Source: an uncultured Lysobacter sp. (GTDB lineage: Bacteria > Pseudomonadota > Gammaproteobacteria > Xanthomonadales > Xanthomonadaceae). From it: DNA of 6,968 nucleotides. The translations under genes were made by a program, and so were the position numbers. The stretch lies in NCBI GenBank assembly GCA_946479915.1, contig CAMLHR010000064.1, positions 1 to 6,968 of the forward strand. The letters run 5' to 3'. Within the stretch, counting starts at the first letter, position 1. Each line of letters starts with the position of its first letter. The notes below the pieces were generated by a model. That model had not been told where the DNA came from and did not search any database. It saw nothing but the letters and a program-made list of their open reading frames with translations. This document shows, in pieces, positions 1-6,968 of this stretch.

Positions 1-1975
1 CGACGGTGGTGTCGAGCAGCATGACCCCGCCGTCCGCCAGCGCGGCCGCGAGCACGCCGCGCGGATCCAGCACCATCGAGCGCGCGACCAGTTCCTGCGT
101 GGACAGCGCGTCCGCCACGCCGAACCGGTGTGCCAGCCGCGCGACTGGGTCCCAGCGGAACAGTCCGCGCGGGGTCGCGAGCCACGGGCGGCCTCGGTCG
201 TCCACGCGCAAGCCGCCGGACTCCACCGCGGGAATGCCGTCCGCGTCGCCCGCATGGGCCTGCCTCCGCCAGCGGCCGTCCGCGAACACGTGGCGTTCCA
301 GCCCCGCGAGGCGGTGCAGCCACAGCGAGCCGTCCGGCGCGAAGTCGAAACCGAGCACGCGGCCACCGGCGAAATGCGGCATCGCCTCGAACGTCGCCGT
401 CCGTTCGTCGAACCGCAACAGGCCGGCGTCCCCCGCCAGCCACAACGCGCCGTCGGGCGCGAATCGGAGCGCCTCGGTCTCGCCACGGCCGAGCGCCGGT
501 TCCGTCGCAATGCGGAAGTCGCGCAGCACCGCGCCGGTCGCGATGTCGCGTTCCTGCAGGCCGCTGCCGGTGAAGGCGACCCACAGGCGGCGGCCATCGG
601 GCGATGGCAGCAGGTGGTCGACGAGCCCGTCCTGCGTCGCATCCCCGGCGGACCCCGGGGTCCACTTGCGCACCCGCCGCCCGGCGTCCACGTGCACCAG
701 CGTGCGCGCGGCCGCGAGCCAGAGTCCGCCGCGCCCGTCCTCGACCACCGCGCGCAAGCGCAGCCCGGCGAGGCCATCGCGCAGCGCGGGCGTCATGGCC
801 GCGACCCGGCCCGAGGCGTCCACGCGCTGGACGACGCCGGGCCGTCCCGCGAGCCAGAACCCGCCCCCGCTGGCCGGCGCGACCCCTTGGTACAGCTCGC
901 CCTGCAAGCCCTGCGCGGCACCGAGCTGCGCCACCCGCCGCCAGTCCGAGCGCAGGTAGCCGAGTCCGGCGCCCGCGACCGGCGTCCACAGCGCGCCGTC
1001 CTGCTGGAGCAGCAGCGCGCGGACCGGCCGCCCGATGCCGGGCCCCAGCGGCAGGGGAACGGGGGCACCGCCGTCGCCGATGCGCCACAGGCGTCGCTGG
1101 CTGCCGACCCACCAGCCGTCGCGGTCGCGCGCCAGCGACACCATCGCGTTCGGGTGCGCGAAGCGCTTGGACCAGGGCGGCCTGCGGACCACCGGGCTGC
1201 CGCCAGGATCGAGGAAGACGTCGAACACCCCGTCCGCGGTCCCGACCCAGGCGTGGCCCTCCACCACCGACACCGAATAGATCATCGGCGTCGGGTCGTC
1301 GGTCGGCAGCCGCACGCGCACGAATCCGCCACCGTCGAACCGGGCCAGCCCGCCCGTGGTGCCGACCCATGGCCGCCCGTCGCCGTCGATCGCGATGGCG
1401 AGCACGCTGTCCGCGGGCAGGGAGCGCGGATCCCCGGCCACGTGCACGAAGCGGTCGATCCGCCCGTCGCCACCTGGCGATGCATCCAGTCGATGCAGGC
1501 CACCGGCATACGTGCCGAACCACAGCGTGTCGCCGTGGCTGGCCAGCGCCCAGACGTCGTCGCTGCCGATCCGCGGGTCCGTCTCGCGGCTGTAATGCCG
1601 GAACCCGGCGCGGTCGCCATCGAGCATCGACAGCCCGCCGCCCTCGGTCGCGACCCAGACGCGATCGCGCGCGTCGACGTGCAGGGCCTCGATGACGTTG
1701 CGCCGCAGCGACGCGGGATCGCCCGGCACGTGCCGCCAGGTCCGGAACCCGGTGCCGTCGTGCCGCGCCAGGCCGTCGTTGGTCGCCACCCACAGGTAGC
1801 CCGCGCGATCGCGCGCGAGCCCGGTGACCGTCGTGTGCGGCAGCCCGTCGTGCACGCCGAGCAGGCGGAAGCGCGGAATCGCGGGGACGCCGGTGCCAGC
1901 GGTCGCGGCGCATGCGCCATGGCAGGCACCCATCCAGGCGATCGAGGCCAGCAGCAGGCGACACCAGGCGCGCAT
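1..1975 (-). CDS. Two-component regulator propeller sensor protein, N-terminal part (3' end outside window)
   Basis: The 658 residues present form a secreted or periplasmic sensor. Residues 1-24 look like a signal peptide (basic start MRAWCR, hydrophobic LLLASIAWMG, likely cleavage after ACA near residue 24; Cys18 is a poor lipobox match). Residues 36-75 show the classic opening of the Reg_prop family: FRLLGVHDGLP, then GYLWVATNDGLARHDG. About 14 blade motifs of the type DGxLWxGTxxGLxRxD follow at roughly 45-residue steps (for example WVAT at 62-65 and 107-110, and WFGTYAGGL, WVGTTGGLARFDG and WLATPRGLFRWD further on), enough for two seven-bladed beta-propellers. Family members usually continue with a Y_Y_Y domain, a membrane helix and a GGDEF, histidine kinase or DNA-binding output; none of this is in the window, so the output is unknown. 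The start at 1975 is chosen because the signal peptide begins there; an in-frame ATG at 2038 would add 21 residues without signal-peptide character. It is divergent from the YceI gene. Confidence 0.9.
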   Translation of the reverse strand, partial: MRAWCRLLLASIAWMGACHGACAATAGTGVPAIPRFRLLGVHDGLPHTTVTGLARDRAGYLWVATNDGLARHDGTGFRTWRHVPGDPASLRRNVIEALHVDARDRVWVATEGGGLSMLDGDRAGFRHYSRETDPRIGSDDVWALASHGDTLWFGTYAGGLHRLDASPGGDGRIDRFVHVAGDPRSLPADSVLAIAIDGDGRPWVGTTGGLARFDGGGFVRVRLPTDDPTPMIYSVSVVEGHAWVGTADGVFDVFLDPGGSPVVRRPPWSKRFAHPNAMVSLARDRDGWWVGSQRRLWRIGDGGAPVPLPLGPGIGRPVRALLLQQDGALWTPVAGAGLGYLRSDWRRVAQLGAAQGLQGELYQGVAPASGGGFWLAGRPGVVQRVDASGRVAAMTPALRDGLAGLRLRAVVEDGRGGLWLAAARTLVHVDAGRRVRKWTPGSAGDATQDGLVDHLLPSPDGRRLWVAFTGSGLQERDIATGAVLRDFRIATEPALGRGETEALRFAPDGALWLAGDAGLLRFDERTATFEAMPHFAGGRVLGFDFAPDGSLWLHRLAGLERHVFADGRWRRQAHAGDADGIPAVESGGLRVDDRGRPWLATPRGLFRWDPVARLAHRFGVADALSTQELVARSMVLDPRGVLAAALADGGVMLLDTTV

Positions 1976-1979
1976 GCAT

Positions 1980-2003
1980 TCCTTCGCGACGCGCGGCCTC
2001 CTT
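1980..2003 (-). promoter_or_regulatory. Ribosome-binding region of the left propeller sensor gene
   Basis: On the minus strand a strong Shine-Dalgarno match, AAGGAGG, lies at 2003-1997, but it is 21 nt from the chosen ATG at 1975. A weaker match, AAGGA at 1984-1980, is only 4 nt from that ATG. No ATG or GTG sits at the ideal distance from the strong site. An out-of-frame ATG at 1979 overlaps the real start. The weaker site probably serves the gene, with the upstream one perhaps acting as a standby site; this is an inference. Confidence 0.4.
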
Positions 2004-2015
2004 GCCGCGCCGGCG

Positions 2016-2021
2016 ATCCTA
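2016..2021 (-). promoter_or_regulatory. Possible -10 element for the left propeller sensor gene
   Basis: TAGGAT on the minus strand fits the TAnnnT core of a sigma-70 -10 element. It would place the transcript start near 2009, giving a leader of about 34 nt that includes both Shine-Dalgarno matches. No convincing -35 hexamer is seen upstream, and the 13-bp palindrome at 2022-2034 would lie in the spacer, so an activator or repressor could act here. Weak evidence, based on position and one hexamer. Confidence 0.25.
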
Positions 2022-2034
2022 GCCGAACATCGGC
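2022..2034. repeat. 13-bp perfect palindrome in the divergent gap (possible operator or hairpin)
   Basis: The sequence GCCGAACATCGGC is a perfect inverted repeat, 5-bp arms (GCCGA/TCGGC) around ACA. It ends two bases before the ATG of the YceI gene at 2037 and abuts the candidate -10 of the sensor gene on the other strand. It could be an operator for either gene, or form a small hairpin in the YceI leader. I do not recognise it as the site of a known regulator, and a 5-bp palindrome can occur by chance in GC-rich DNA. Confidence 0.35.
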
Positions 2035-2036
2035 CC

Positions 2037-2651
2037 ATGCCGCCGTGTCGCGCCAACCCTCGCATCGCGCTTGCCGTGCTGTTGCCGGCAATCGGCGCCG
2101 CGTGCGTCGCGGCGCATGCCGGACCCGCGGTGCCCGCGCGTTACGCCCTCGACCCGGTGCACACCCGCGTGCTGTTCTCGCTCGACCACGCGGGCTATTC
2201 GCGCGCGCTTGGCACCGTGTCCGGCAGCAGCGGCACGATCACGTTCGCGCCGGGCGACTGGTCGAGCGCACGCGTCGAGGTGACCGTGCCGCTGGGCCGC
2301 CTGGAACTGGGCGACGACGCGTGGAACCGCGCCGCGCTGGGCATGCTCGACGCCGGCGACCATCCCGACGCGCGCTTCGTGTCGAACCGCGTCGAGCCGA
2401 TCGGCCCCTGGGCCGCGCGCGTATGCGGCGACCTGGCGTTGCACGGGACGACGCGCGACTTCTGCCTGGACGTCGCGTTCAACCAGCTGGAGCGCTACCC
2501 GCTGCCGCCGTTCCACCGCGTCGTCGGGTTTTCCGCGAGCGGTCACCTGTCGCGCAGCGACTTCGGCATCGACAGCTGGACGTCGCTGGTCGGCGACACC
2601 GTCGAGCTGCGCATCGAGGCGGAGGCGCGCTACACGGGGCCGGCGCCGTGA
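2037..2651 (+). CDS. Secreted YceI family protein
   Basis: A 204-residue YceI/LpqH-like lipocalin-fold protein predicted to act in the periplasm. Family members form an eight-stranded barrel that binds long isoprenoid chains, such as a polyprenyl pyrophosphate or ubiquinone; the ligand here is unknown. Residues 1-28 form a signal peptide (MPPCRANPR, hydrophobic IALAVLLPAIGAACVAA, cleavage likely after AHA). The mature part starts with RYALDPVHTRVLFSLDHAGYS, the family's first strand and helix, then SGTITFAPGDW (65-75), VEVTVPLGRLELG (80-92), HPDARFVSN (109-117), GDLALHGTTRDFCLDVAFN (131-149) and SRSDFGIDSW (172-181), all standard YceI positions. The length of about 176 mature residues is normal. 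Cys130 and Cys143 lie on what should be neighbouring strands and may form a disulfide. The ATG at 2037 has no clear Shine-Dalgarno sequence; upstream in-frame extension lacks signal-peptide character. The stop overlaps the next gene's GTG, so the two are probably translationally coupled. Confidence 0.9.
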   Translation: MPPCRANPRIALAVLLPAIGAACVAAHAGPAVPARYALDPVHTRVLFSLDHAGYSRALGTVSGSSGTITFAPGDWSSARVEVTVPLGRLELGDDAWNRAALGMLDAGDHPDARFVSNRVEPIGPWAARVCGDLALHGTTRDFCLDVAFNQLERYPLPPFHRVVGFSASGHLSRSDFGIDSWTSLVGDTVELRIEAEARYTGPAP

Positions 2652-3730
2652 CCCTGCGCAACCTCGACCGCTGGGGCCCAGCCAGCCAGGCGCTGCACTG
2701 GCTGATCGCGCTGCTCGTCCTGGTGATGGCGGGCATCGGACTTGCGCTTGACGAGCTCCCGCGCTCGCCGAAGTGGATCTGGGTCTACGACCTGCACAAG
2801 TCCATCGGCCTGTCGGTCCTGGCCCTGGCGGTCGTGCGCCTGGCCTGGCGGCTGGTGGCCGGCGCCCCGCCGCCGGTGCCCGGGCTGCCGAGGGCGCAGC
2901 GGCTGGCCGCGGGCGTGACGCACTGGCTGCTCTACCTGCTGATCTTCCTGATGCCGCTGTCCGGCTGGCTGTACGACTCGGCCAGTGGCTTGCGCCCGCT
3001 GCGCTGGTTCGGTCAGTTCGCGGTGCCCAGGCTCGTCGCGCCGGACGAAGGGCTCGCAGACGACCTGCATGACCTGCACGAGACGCTGTTCCTGGTGCTC
3101 GTCGTGGTCGTCGCCGCGCATGTGCTGGCCGCGCTCTGGCACCACCTGTTCCGCGGGGACGCCACGCTCGCGCGCATGCTGCCCAAGGGTTGGCTGGTCG
3201 TCGTCCTGGCCCTCGGCCTGGCACCCGGCACCGTCCGCGCCGCCGACTACGTGCAGGCGCCCGGCTCGACGCTCGCGTTCGCGGGCGAGTACGACGGGGC
3301 CACGTTCACGGGCACGTTCCCCGGCTTCGACACGCGGCTCAGCTTCGACCCCGCCAAACCCGGCGAGGCCCGGCTCGAGGTCGTGGTCCCGCTCGCCCGC
3401 GTGGAGACCGGCAGCCGCGAGCGCGACGAGACGCTGGTCACCCCGGACTTCTTCTCCGTCGCGCAGCACCCCACGGCGCGCTACACCGCGACCGGCTTCG
3501 AACCCGTCGGCGACGGCCGTTACGTCGCCCGGGGCACGCTCGAGCTGCGCGGCACCAGCGCGCCGGTGACGTTGCGCCTGGAATGGCATCCCGGCGAACG
3601 GCCCGTGCTCGAGGCCCGCGCCTCGGTCTCGCGCACGCGGTTCGGGGTCGGCGGGGGCGACTGGGCCGACACGAGCCTGCTGCCGGACGCGATCGCGGTC
3701 AGCGCGCGGGTGGTGTTCGGCCCCGGTTAA
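2648..3730 (+). CDS. Cytochrome b561 - YceI fusion protein
   Basis: A 360-residue inner-membrane protein. Residues 5-180 are a bacterial cytochrome b561: helices near 13-33, 46-69, 91-110 and 143-164, with His17, His50, His144 and His158 in the places I recall as heme ligands in E. coli CybB (compare DLHKSIG, HETLFL and HVLAALWHH). CybB passes electrons between superoxide and ubiquinone, so a quinone-linked redox role is expected. The b561 part ends at RMLPK, matching the C-terminus of CybB. A fifth hydrophobic stretch follows at 181-194, with a signal-peptidase-like site (VRA|AD near 198), then a complete YceI domain (about 199-360; GEYDGATFTGTFPGFDTRLSFD, HPTARYTATGF, RFGVGGGDWADTSLLPDAIA). 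The extra helix would put YceI in the periplasm. The frame is open throughout with no stop between the halves; an internal ATG at 3176 (Met177) could start a separate YceI but has no ribosome binding site, and this Met is conserved in b561. The GTG start overlaps the upstream stop as GTGA. Confidence 0.88.
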   Translation: MTLRNLDRWGPASQALHWLIALLVLVMAGIGLALDELPRSPKWIWVYDLHKSIGLSVLALAVVRLAWRLVAGAPPPVPGLPRAQRLAAGVTHWLLYLLIFLMPLSGWLYDSASGLRPLRWFGQFAVPRLVAPDEGLADDLHDLHETLFLVLVVVVAAHVLAALWHHLFRGDATLARMLPKGWLVVVLALGLAPGTVRAADYVQAPGSTLAFAGEYDGATFTGTFPGFDTRLSFDPAKPGEARLEVVVPLARVETGSRERDETLVTPDFFSVAQHPTARYTATGFEPVGDGRYVARGTLELRGTSAPVTLRLEWHPGERPVLEARASVSRTRFGVGGGDWADTSLLPDAIAVSARVVFGPG

Positions 3731-3960
3731 CCGGCATCCAGCCAGCCCCGCAACGTGGCCGGGTCGAACGGCCAGTCGAGTTCGCGTCCGCGCCGGGCGT
3801 CCCGCAGCACCGGCACCCGCGTGCCGTAGCGCGCCTCCAGGCCGTCGTCGCCGTCGATGAACACGCTGTCGAACGCGGGAGCGCGCACCGCCGCGAGTTC
3901 GGCCAGGGCGAGGTCGCAGAGGTGGCAGTCGTCACGCTGGTACAGGATGAAGCGCGGCAT
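3727..3960 (-). CDS. Glutaredoxin-like thiol-disulfide protein (DUF836 type)
   Basis: A 77-residue cytoplasmic protein with a minimal thioredoxin fold. It begins MPRFILYQRDDCHLCDLALAE: a first strand, then the dithiol site Cys12-His-Leu-Cys15 at the start of a helix. FDSVFID (30-36) is the second strand, and RVPVL (48-52) carries the cis-proline, Pro50, that faces the active site in this fold. WPFDPATLRGWLD forms the last helix. The size and CxxC pattern fit the short glutaredoxin-like (DUF836, PF05768) family common in gammaproteobacteria; its specific partner is not known. It is divergent from sdaA with an 18-bp gap and has no Shine-Dalgarno sequence, so it may be translated from a leaderless message. 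Its TAA overlaps the stop of the b561-YceI gene within TTAA, with no room for a terminator between them. Confidence 0.85.
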   Translation of the reverse strand: MPRFILYQRDDCHLCDLALAELAAVRAPAFDSVFIDGDDGLEARYGTRVPVLRDARRGRELDWPFDPATLRGWLDAG

Positions 3961-3966
3961 CGCCCA

Positions 3967-3973
3967 TAGAATA
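3967..3973. promoter_or_regulatory. Candidate shared, nearly symmetric -10 element driving glutaredoxin-like gene and sdaA
   Basis: On the plus strand TAGAAT (3967-3972) matches the -10 consensus at five of six positions and ends six bases before the sdaA ATG, predicting a start exactly on that A (3979). On the minus strand TATTCT (3973-3968) fits TAnnnT and predicts a start at 3961, one base before the glutaredoxin-like ATG at 3960. The predicted start sites are 18 bp apart. No good -35 hexamer is seen on either side. Divergent transcription from symmetric -10 sequences is known in bacteria; its use here is inferred. Confidence 0.5.
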
Positions 3974-3978
3974 GACGG

Positions 3979-5361
<1,383 letters not shown>

Positions 5362-5364
5362 CGG

Positions 5365-5373
5365 TGCTATAAC
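5365..5373 (+). promoter_or_regulatory. Extended -10 promoter candidate for the right propeller sensor gene
   Basis: TGCTATAAC is an extended -10 element (TGn followed by TATAAC, five of six to consensus) starting four bases after the sdaA stop. The transcript would start near 5380, leaving a leader of about 24 nt made almost entirely of the hairpin at 5383-5402. No clear -35 is seen, which is acceptable for an extended -10 promoter. This AT-rich hexamer stands out in an otherwise GC-rich setting, but it has not been tested. Confidence 0.5.
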
Positions 5374-5382
5374 GCCGGGAGG

Positions 5383-5402
5383 ACAGCTTCGGGGGGAGCT
5401 GT
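5383..5402 (+). promoter_or_regulatory. Hairpin around the ribosome binding site of the right sensor gene
   Basis: ACAGCT (5383-5388) and AGCTGT (5397-5402) form a perfect 6-bp stem around the 8-nt loop TCGGGGGG. The ribosome binding site (about GGGGGGAG, 5391-5398) is mostly in the loop and partly in the stem, and the stem ends two bases before the ATG at 5404. The fold could modulate ribosome access. There is no U-tract, so it is not a standard terminator for sdaA. Confidence 0.45.
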
Positions 5403-5403
5403 G

Positions 5404-6968
5404 ATGCGGGTCGCGGCCGCCATGGTGTCGCTGTTGCTGTGGCTCCTGCCACGGCCCGCCGGTGCGCTCGACCCGGACAAGGCGTTCCACCACTACGTCC
5501 ACGACAACTGGTCCATCCAGGAAGGGCTGCCGCAGATCAGCGCCCTGTCCATCGCGCAGGACCGCGACGGCTACCTTTGGGCGGGCACGCAGTCGGGGCT
5601 GGCGCGCTTCGACGGCGTCCACTTCACCACCTACACGCCGGCCAGCGAGCCCGCCCTGCCGGGCATCTGGGTCGAGGCGCTGCACGCGGGCGCGGACGGG
5701 CGGTTGTGGATCGGCACGTACAAGGGCGTGGCCGTGCACGACGGCCGCGGCTTCGCGCCGGTCCCGGCGGCGGACCCGGACCGCTGGCCCGCGCCGAGCG
5801 TGCAGGCCTTCGCCGAATCGGCCGACGGGACCGTCTGGGTGGGCACGACGTCCGGCGTGTTCCGCGTGCGCGACGACCTGCTGCACCCGGTCCCGGGCGC
5901 GCCGGGACGCGCCCATTCGCTGCTGGCCACCGGCGACGCCTTGCTGGTCGGCGCGCGCGGCGCGGTGCACCGGCTCTCGGGGAACCGCTGGCAGGCAATG
6001 CCGCTGCCCCGCGATGCGTCGCTCGCGGTCGTCAACCGCCTGGCCGCGGCCCAGGGCCGGTTGTGGGCCGCCACGAGCGCGGGCCTCTTCGTCCGGGGGC
6101 CCACCGGCTGGGAGCGCCTCGCGGATGCGCCGCCGCTGGCGCACGAACCGCTCGACCTGCTGTACGCCGACGGCGACGGCAACCTGTGGGTCGGCGGCGA
6201 CGTCGGGCTGGCGCGCATCAACGGCGCGCGCATGACCGAGTTCGTCGCCGCGCGCGGCCCGGGCGGGATCGAGGGCCTGCGCAGCGCGTTCGAGGATCGC
6301 GAAGGCAACCTCTGGCTCGGCAGCCAGTGGGAGGGCCTGACCCGGCTGTGGAACGGCTGGACGCGCCGGTACAGCGTCGCCGAGGGACTGCACGAGCGCA
6401 TCGTGTGGTCGGTCGTGCCCGATCCCGCGGCCGACCGCACCTGGGTGGGCACCAACGACGGCGTGAGCCTGCTCGAGGACGGGCGCTTCCGCACCGTCGT
6501 GCCGGGCAGCGCGCTCCCCCACCCGCTCGGCTACAACCTGCTGGCCGAGCCGGACCGGCTGTGGATCGGAACGCGCCGCGGGCTGGCGATCCTCGAGCAC
6601 GGCGGCGGCGACGGCGGCGCCCTGCTGCGACCGCCCATCCTCCGGGTGATGGACACCGCCCAGGTCAACGGCATCGTCCGGGAAGCGGACGGGACGCTGT
6701 GGTTCGTCACGACCGAGGGCGTGTACACCCTGCCGCGCGGCGACATGGACGGACCGCTGCGCCACTACGACGCCTCCGACGGGCTGGAGGACACGCGTGC
6801 GCGCTTCTTCTACCGCGACGCCGACGGCCGCATCCTCGTGGCGACGCAGGGCGGCGTGTTCGAGCTGCTGGGCGAGCACTTCGTCCCGTTCGGCATCGAG
6901 GACGGGTTGCCCCGCGGCCTGGACGTCACCGCGATCACGCAACTCCAGGACGGGCGCCTGGTGCTCGC
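5404..6968 (+). CDS. Two-component regulator propeller sensor protein, N-terminal part (3' end outside window)
   Basis: The first 521 codons of a second periplasmic propeller sensor. Residues 1-21 are a signal peptide (MRVAAAMVSLLLWLLPRPAGA, cleavage likely after AGA). The mature protein opens with HHYVHDNWSIQEGLPQISAL and GYLWAGTQSGLARFDG (57-71), the usual first blade of Reg_prop sensors. About 11 further blades follow, for example GRLWIGTYKGVAVHDG, GTVWVGTTSGVFRV, GNLWVGGDVGLARING, GNLWLGSQWEGLTRLWNG, RTWVGTNDGVSLLEDG, RLWIGTRRGLAILEHG and GTLWFVTTEGVYTL. EDGLPRGLD near residue 500 looks like the opening of another run of blades. The output domain is beyond the window; relatives that I recall with this DNWSIxxGLPQxS opening often end in GGDEF, so a diguanylate cyclase is a guess. 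The ATG at 5404 is preferred over the GTG at 5401 because GGGGGGAG at 5391-5398 is 5 nt away rather than 2. It lies downstream of sdaA on the same strand but appears to have its own promoter. Confidence 0.9.
   Translation, partial: MRVAAAMVSLLLWLLPRPAGALDPDKAFHHYVHDNWSIQEGLPQISALSIAQDRDGYLWAGTQSGLARFDGVHFTTYTPASEPALPGIWVEALHAGADGRLWIGTYKGVAVHDGRGFAPVPAADPDRWPAPSVQAFAESADGTVWVGTTSGVFRVRDDLLHPVPGAPGRAHSLLATGDALLVGARGAVHRLSGNRWQAMPLPRDASLAVVNRLAAAQGRLWAATSAGLFVRGPTGWERLADAPPLAHEPLDLLYADGDGNLWVGGDVGLARINGARMTEFVAARGPGGIEGLRSAFEDREGNLWLGSQWEGLTRLWNGWTRRYSVAEGLHERIVWSVVPDPAADRTWVGTNDGVSLLEDGRFRTVVPGSALPHPLGYNLLAEPDRLWIGTRRGLAILEHGGGDGGALLRPPILRVMDTAQVNGIVREADGTLWFVTTEGVYTLPRGDMDGPLRHYDASDGLEDTRARFFYRDADGRILVATQGGVFELLGEHFVPFGIEDGLPRGLDVTAITQLQDGRLVL

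Noticed and set aside
1824..2036. N-terminal extension of the secreted YceI to an upstream ATG at 1824.
   Set aside because: It would overlap the divergent sensor gene by 150 bases and bury the signal peptide inside the protein.
128..2647. A plus-strand frame open without a stop from 128 into the b561-YceI gene, which would give a 1200-residue protein.
   Set aside because: Over 128-1975 it is antisense to the propeller sensor, whose frame has clear blade motifs; the antisense product is a low-complexity Arg/Ala/Pro/His mix with no domain. Long antisense open frames are common in GC-rich genes. Only 2648-3730 is real.
2630..3589. A 319-residue minus-strand open frame, and a 401-residue one at 2019-3224, opposite the YceI and b561 genes.
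   Set aside because: Both translate to Arg/Ala/Gly-rich sequence without domains, opposite genes with clear heme-ligand and YceI motifs.
3176..3730. A separate secreted YceI gene starting at the ATG at 3176.
   Set aside because: The signal-peptide-like start is attractive, but there is no ribosome binding site, the frame is continuous with b561, and this Met matches a conserved Met in the b561 C-terminus. A fusion is the simpler reading; internal initiation is not excluded.
5383..5402. The hairpin as a Rho-independent terminator of sdaA.
   Set aside because: A 6-bp stem with no U-tract, followed immediately by a start codon; it fits a leader structure better.
5401..5403. GTG at 5401 as the start of the right sensor.
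   Set aside because: In frame and directly before the ATG, but only 2 nt from the ribosome binding site; ATG at 5404 has better spacing. The protein differs by one residue.

Overview
The window is GC-rich and densely coding; codon third positions are almost all G or C. The gene content suggests a gammaproteobacterium close to the Xanthomonadaceae/Lysobacteraceae (Lysobacter or Luteimonas type): large periplasmic propeller sensors, a one-chain iron-sulfur L-serine dehydratase, a cytochrome b561 joined to YceI, and a very short glutaredoxin-like protein. The lineage is an inference from protein character, not from a marker gene.

Layout. From position 1 to 1975, on the minus strand, lies the N-terminal 658 residues of a two-component-regulator-propeller sensor; its C-terminus is beyond the left edge. 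A 61-bp divergent gap (1976-2036) holds a perfect 13-bp palindrome. Then comes a plus-strand pair: a secreted YceI protein (2037-2651), overlapped by 4 bp by a b561-YceI fusion protein (2648-3730). The fusion's stop codon overlaps the stop codon of a convergent minus-strand glutaredoxin-like gene (3727-3960). Eighteen bases separate that gene from the divergent sdaA gene (3979-5361). After a 42-bp gap with an extended -10 promoter candidate and a hairpin around the ribosome binding site, a second propeller sensor (5404-6968) runs off the right edge. No stretch of 300 bases lacks a gene. I see no tRNA, rRNA, CRISPR array, insertion sequence or sign of recent transfer.

How the genes may work together. 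The YceI pair looks like a membrane redox module. The b561 half should carry two b hemes and exchange electrons with the quinone pool, and the YceI domains are periplasmic isoprenoid/quinone-binding barrels; this resembles the E. coli yceJ-yceI pairing. SdaA turns L-serine into pyruvate and ammonia using an oxygen-sensitive [4Fe-4S] cluster, and it shares a tiny promoter region with a dithiol glutaredoxin-like protein, so a thiol or cluster-maintenance link is plausible. The two outward-facing propeller sensors bracket this block; their output domains (diguanylate cyclase, histidine kinase or other) are outside the window.

The observations most worth a second look are the nearly symmetric -10 element between the glutaredoxin-like gene and sdaA, which predicts two leaderless transcripts, and the b561-YceI fusion with a signal-peptide-like fifth hydrophobic segment at its junction.
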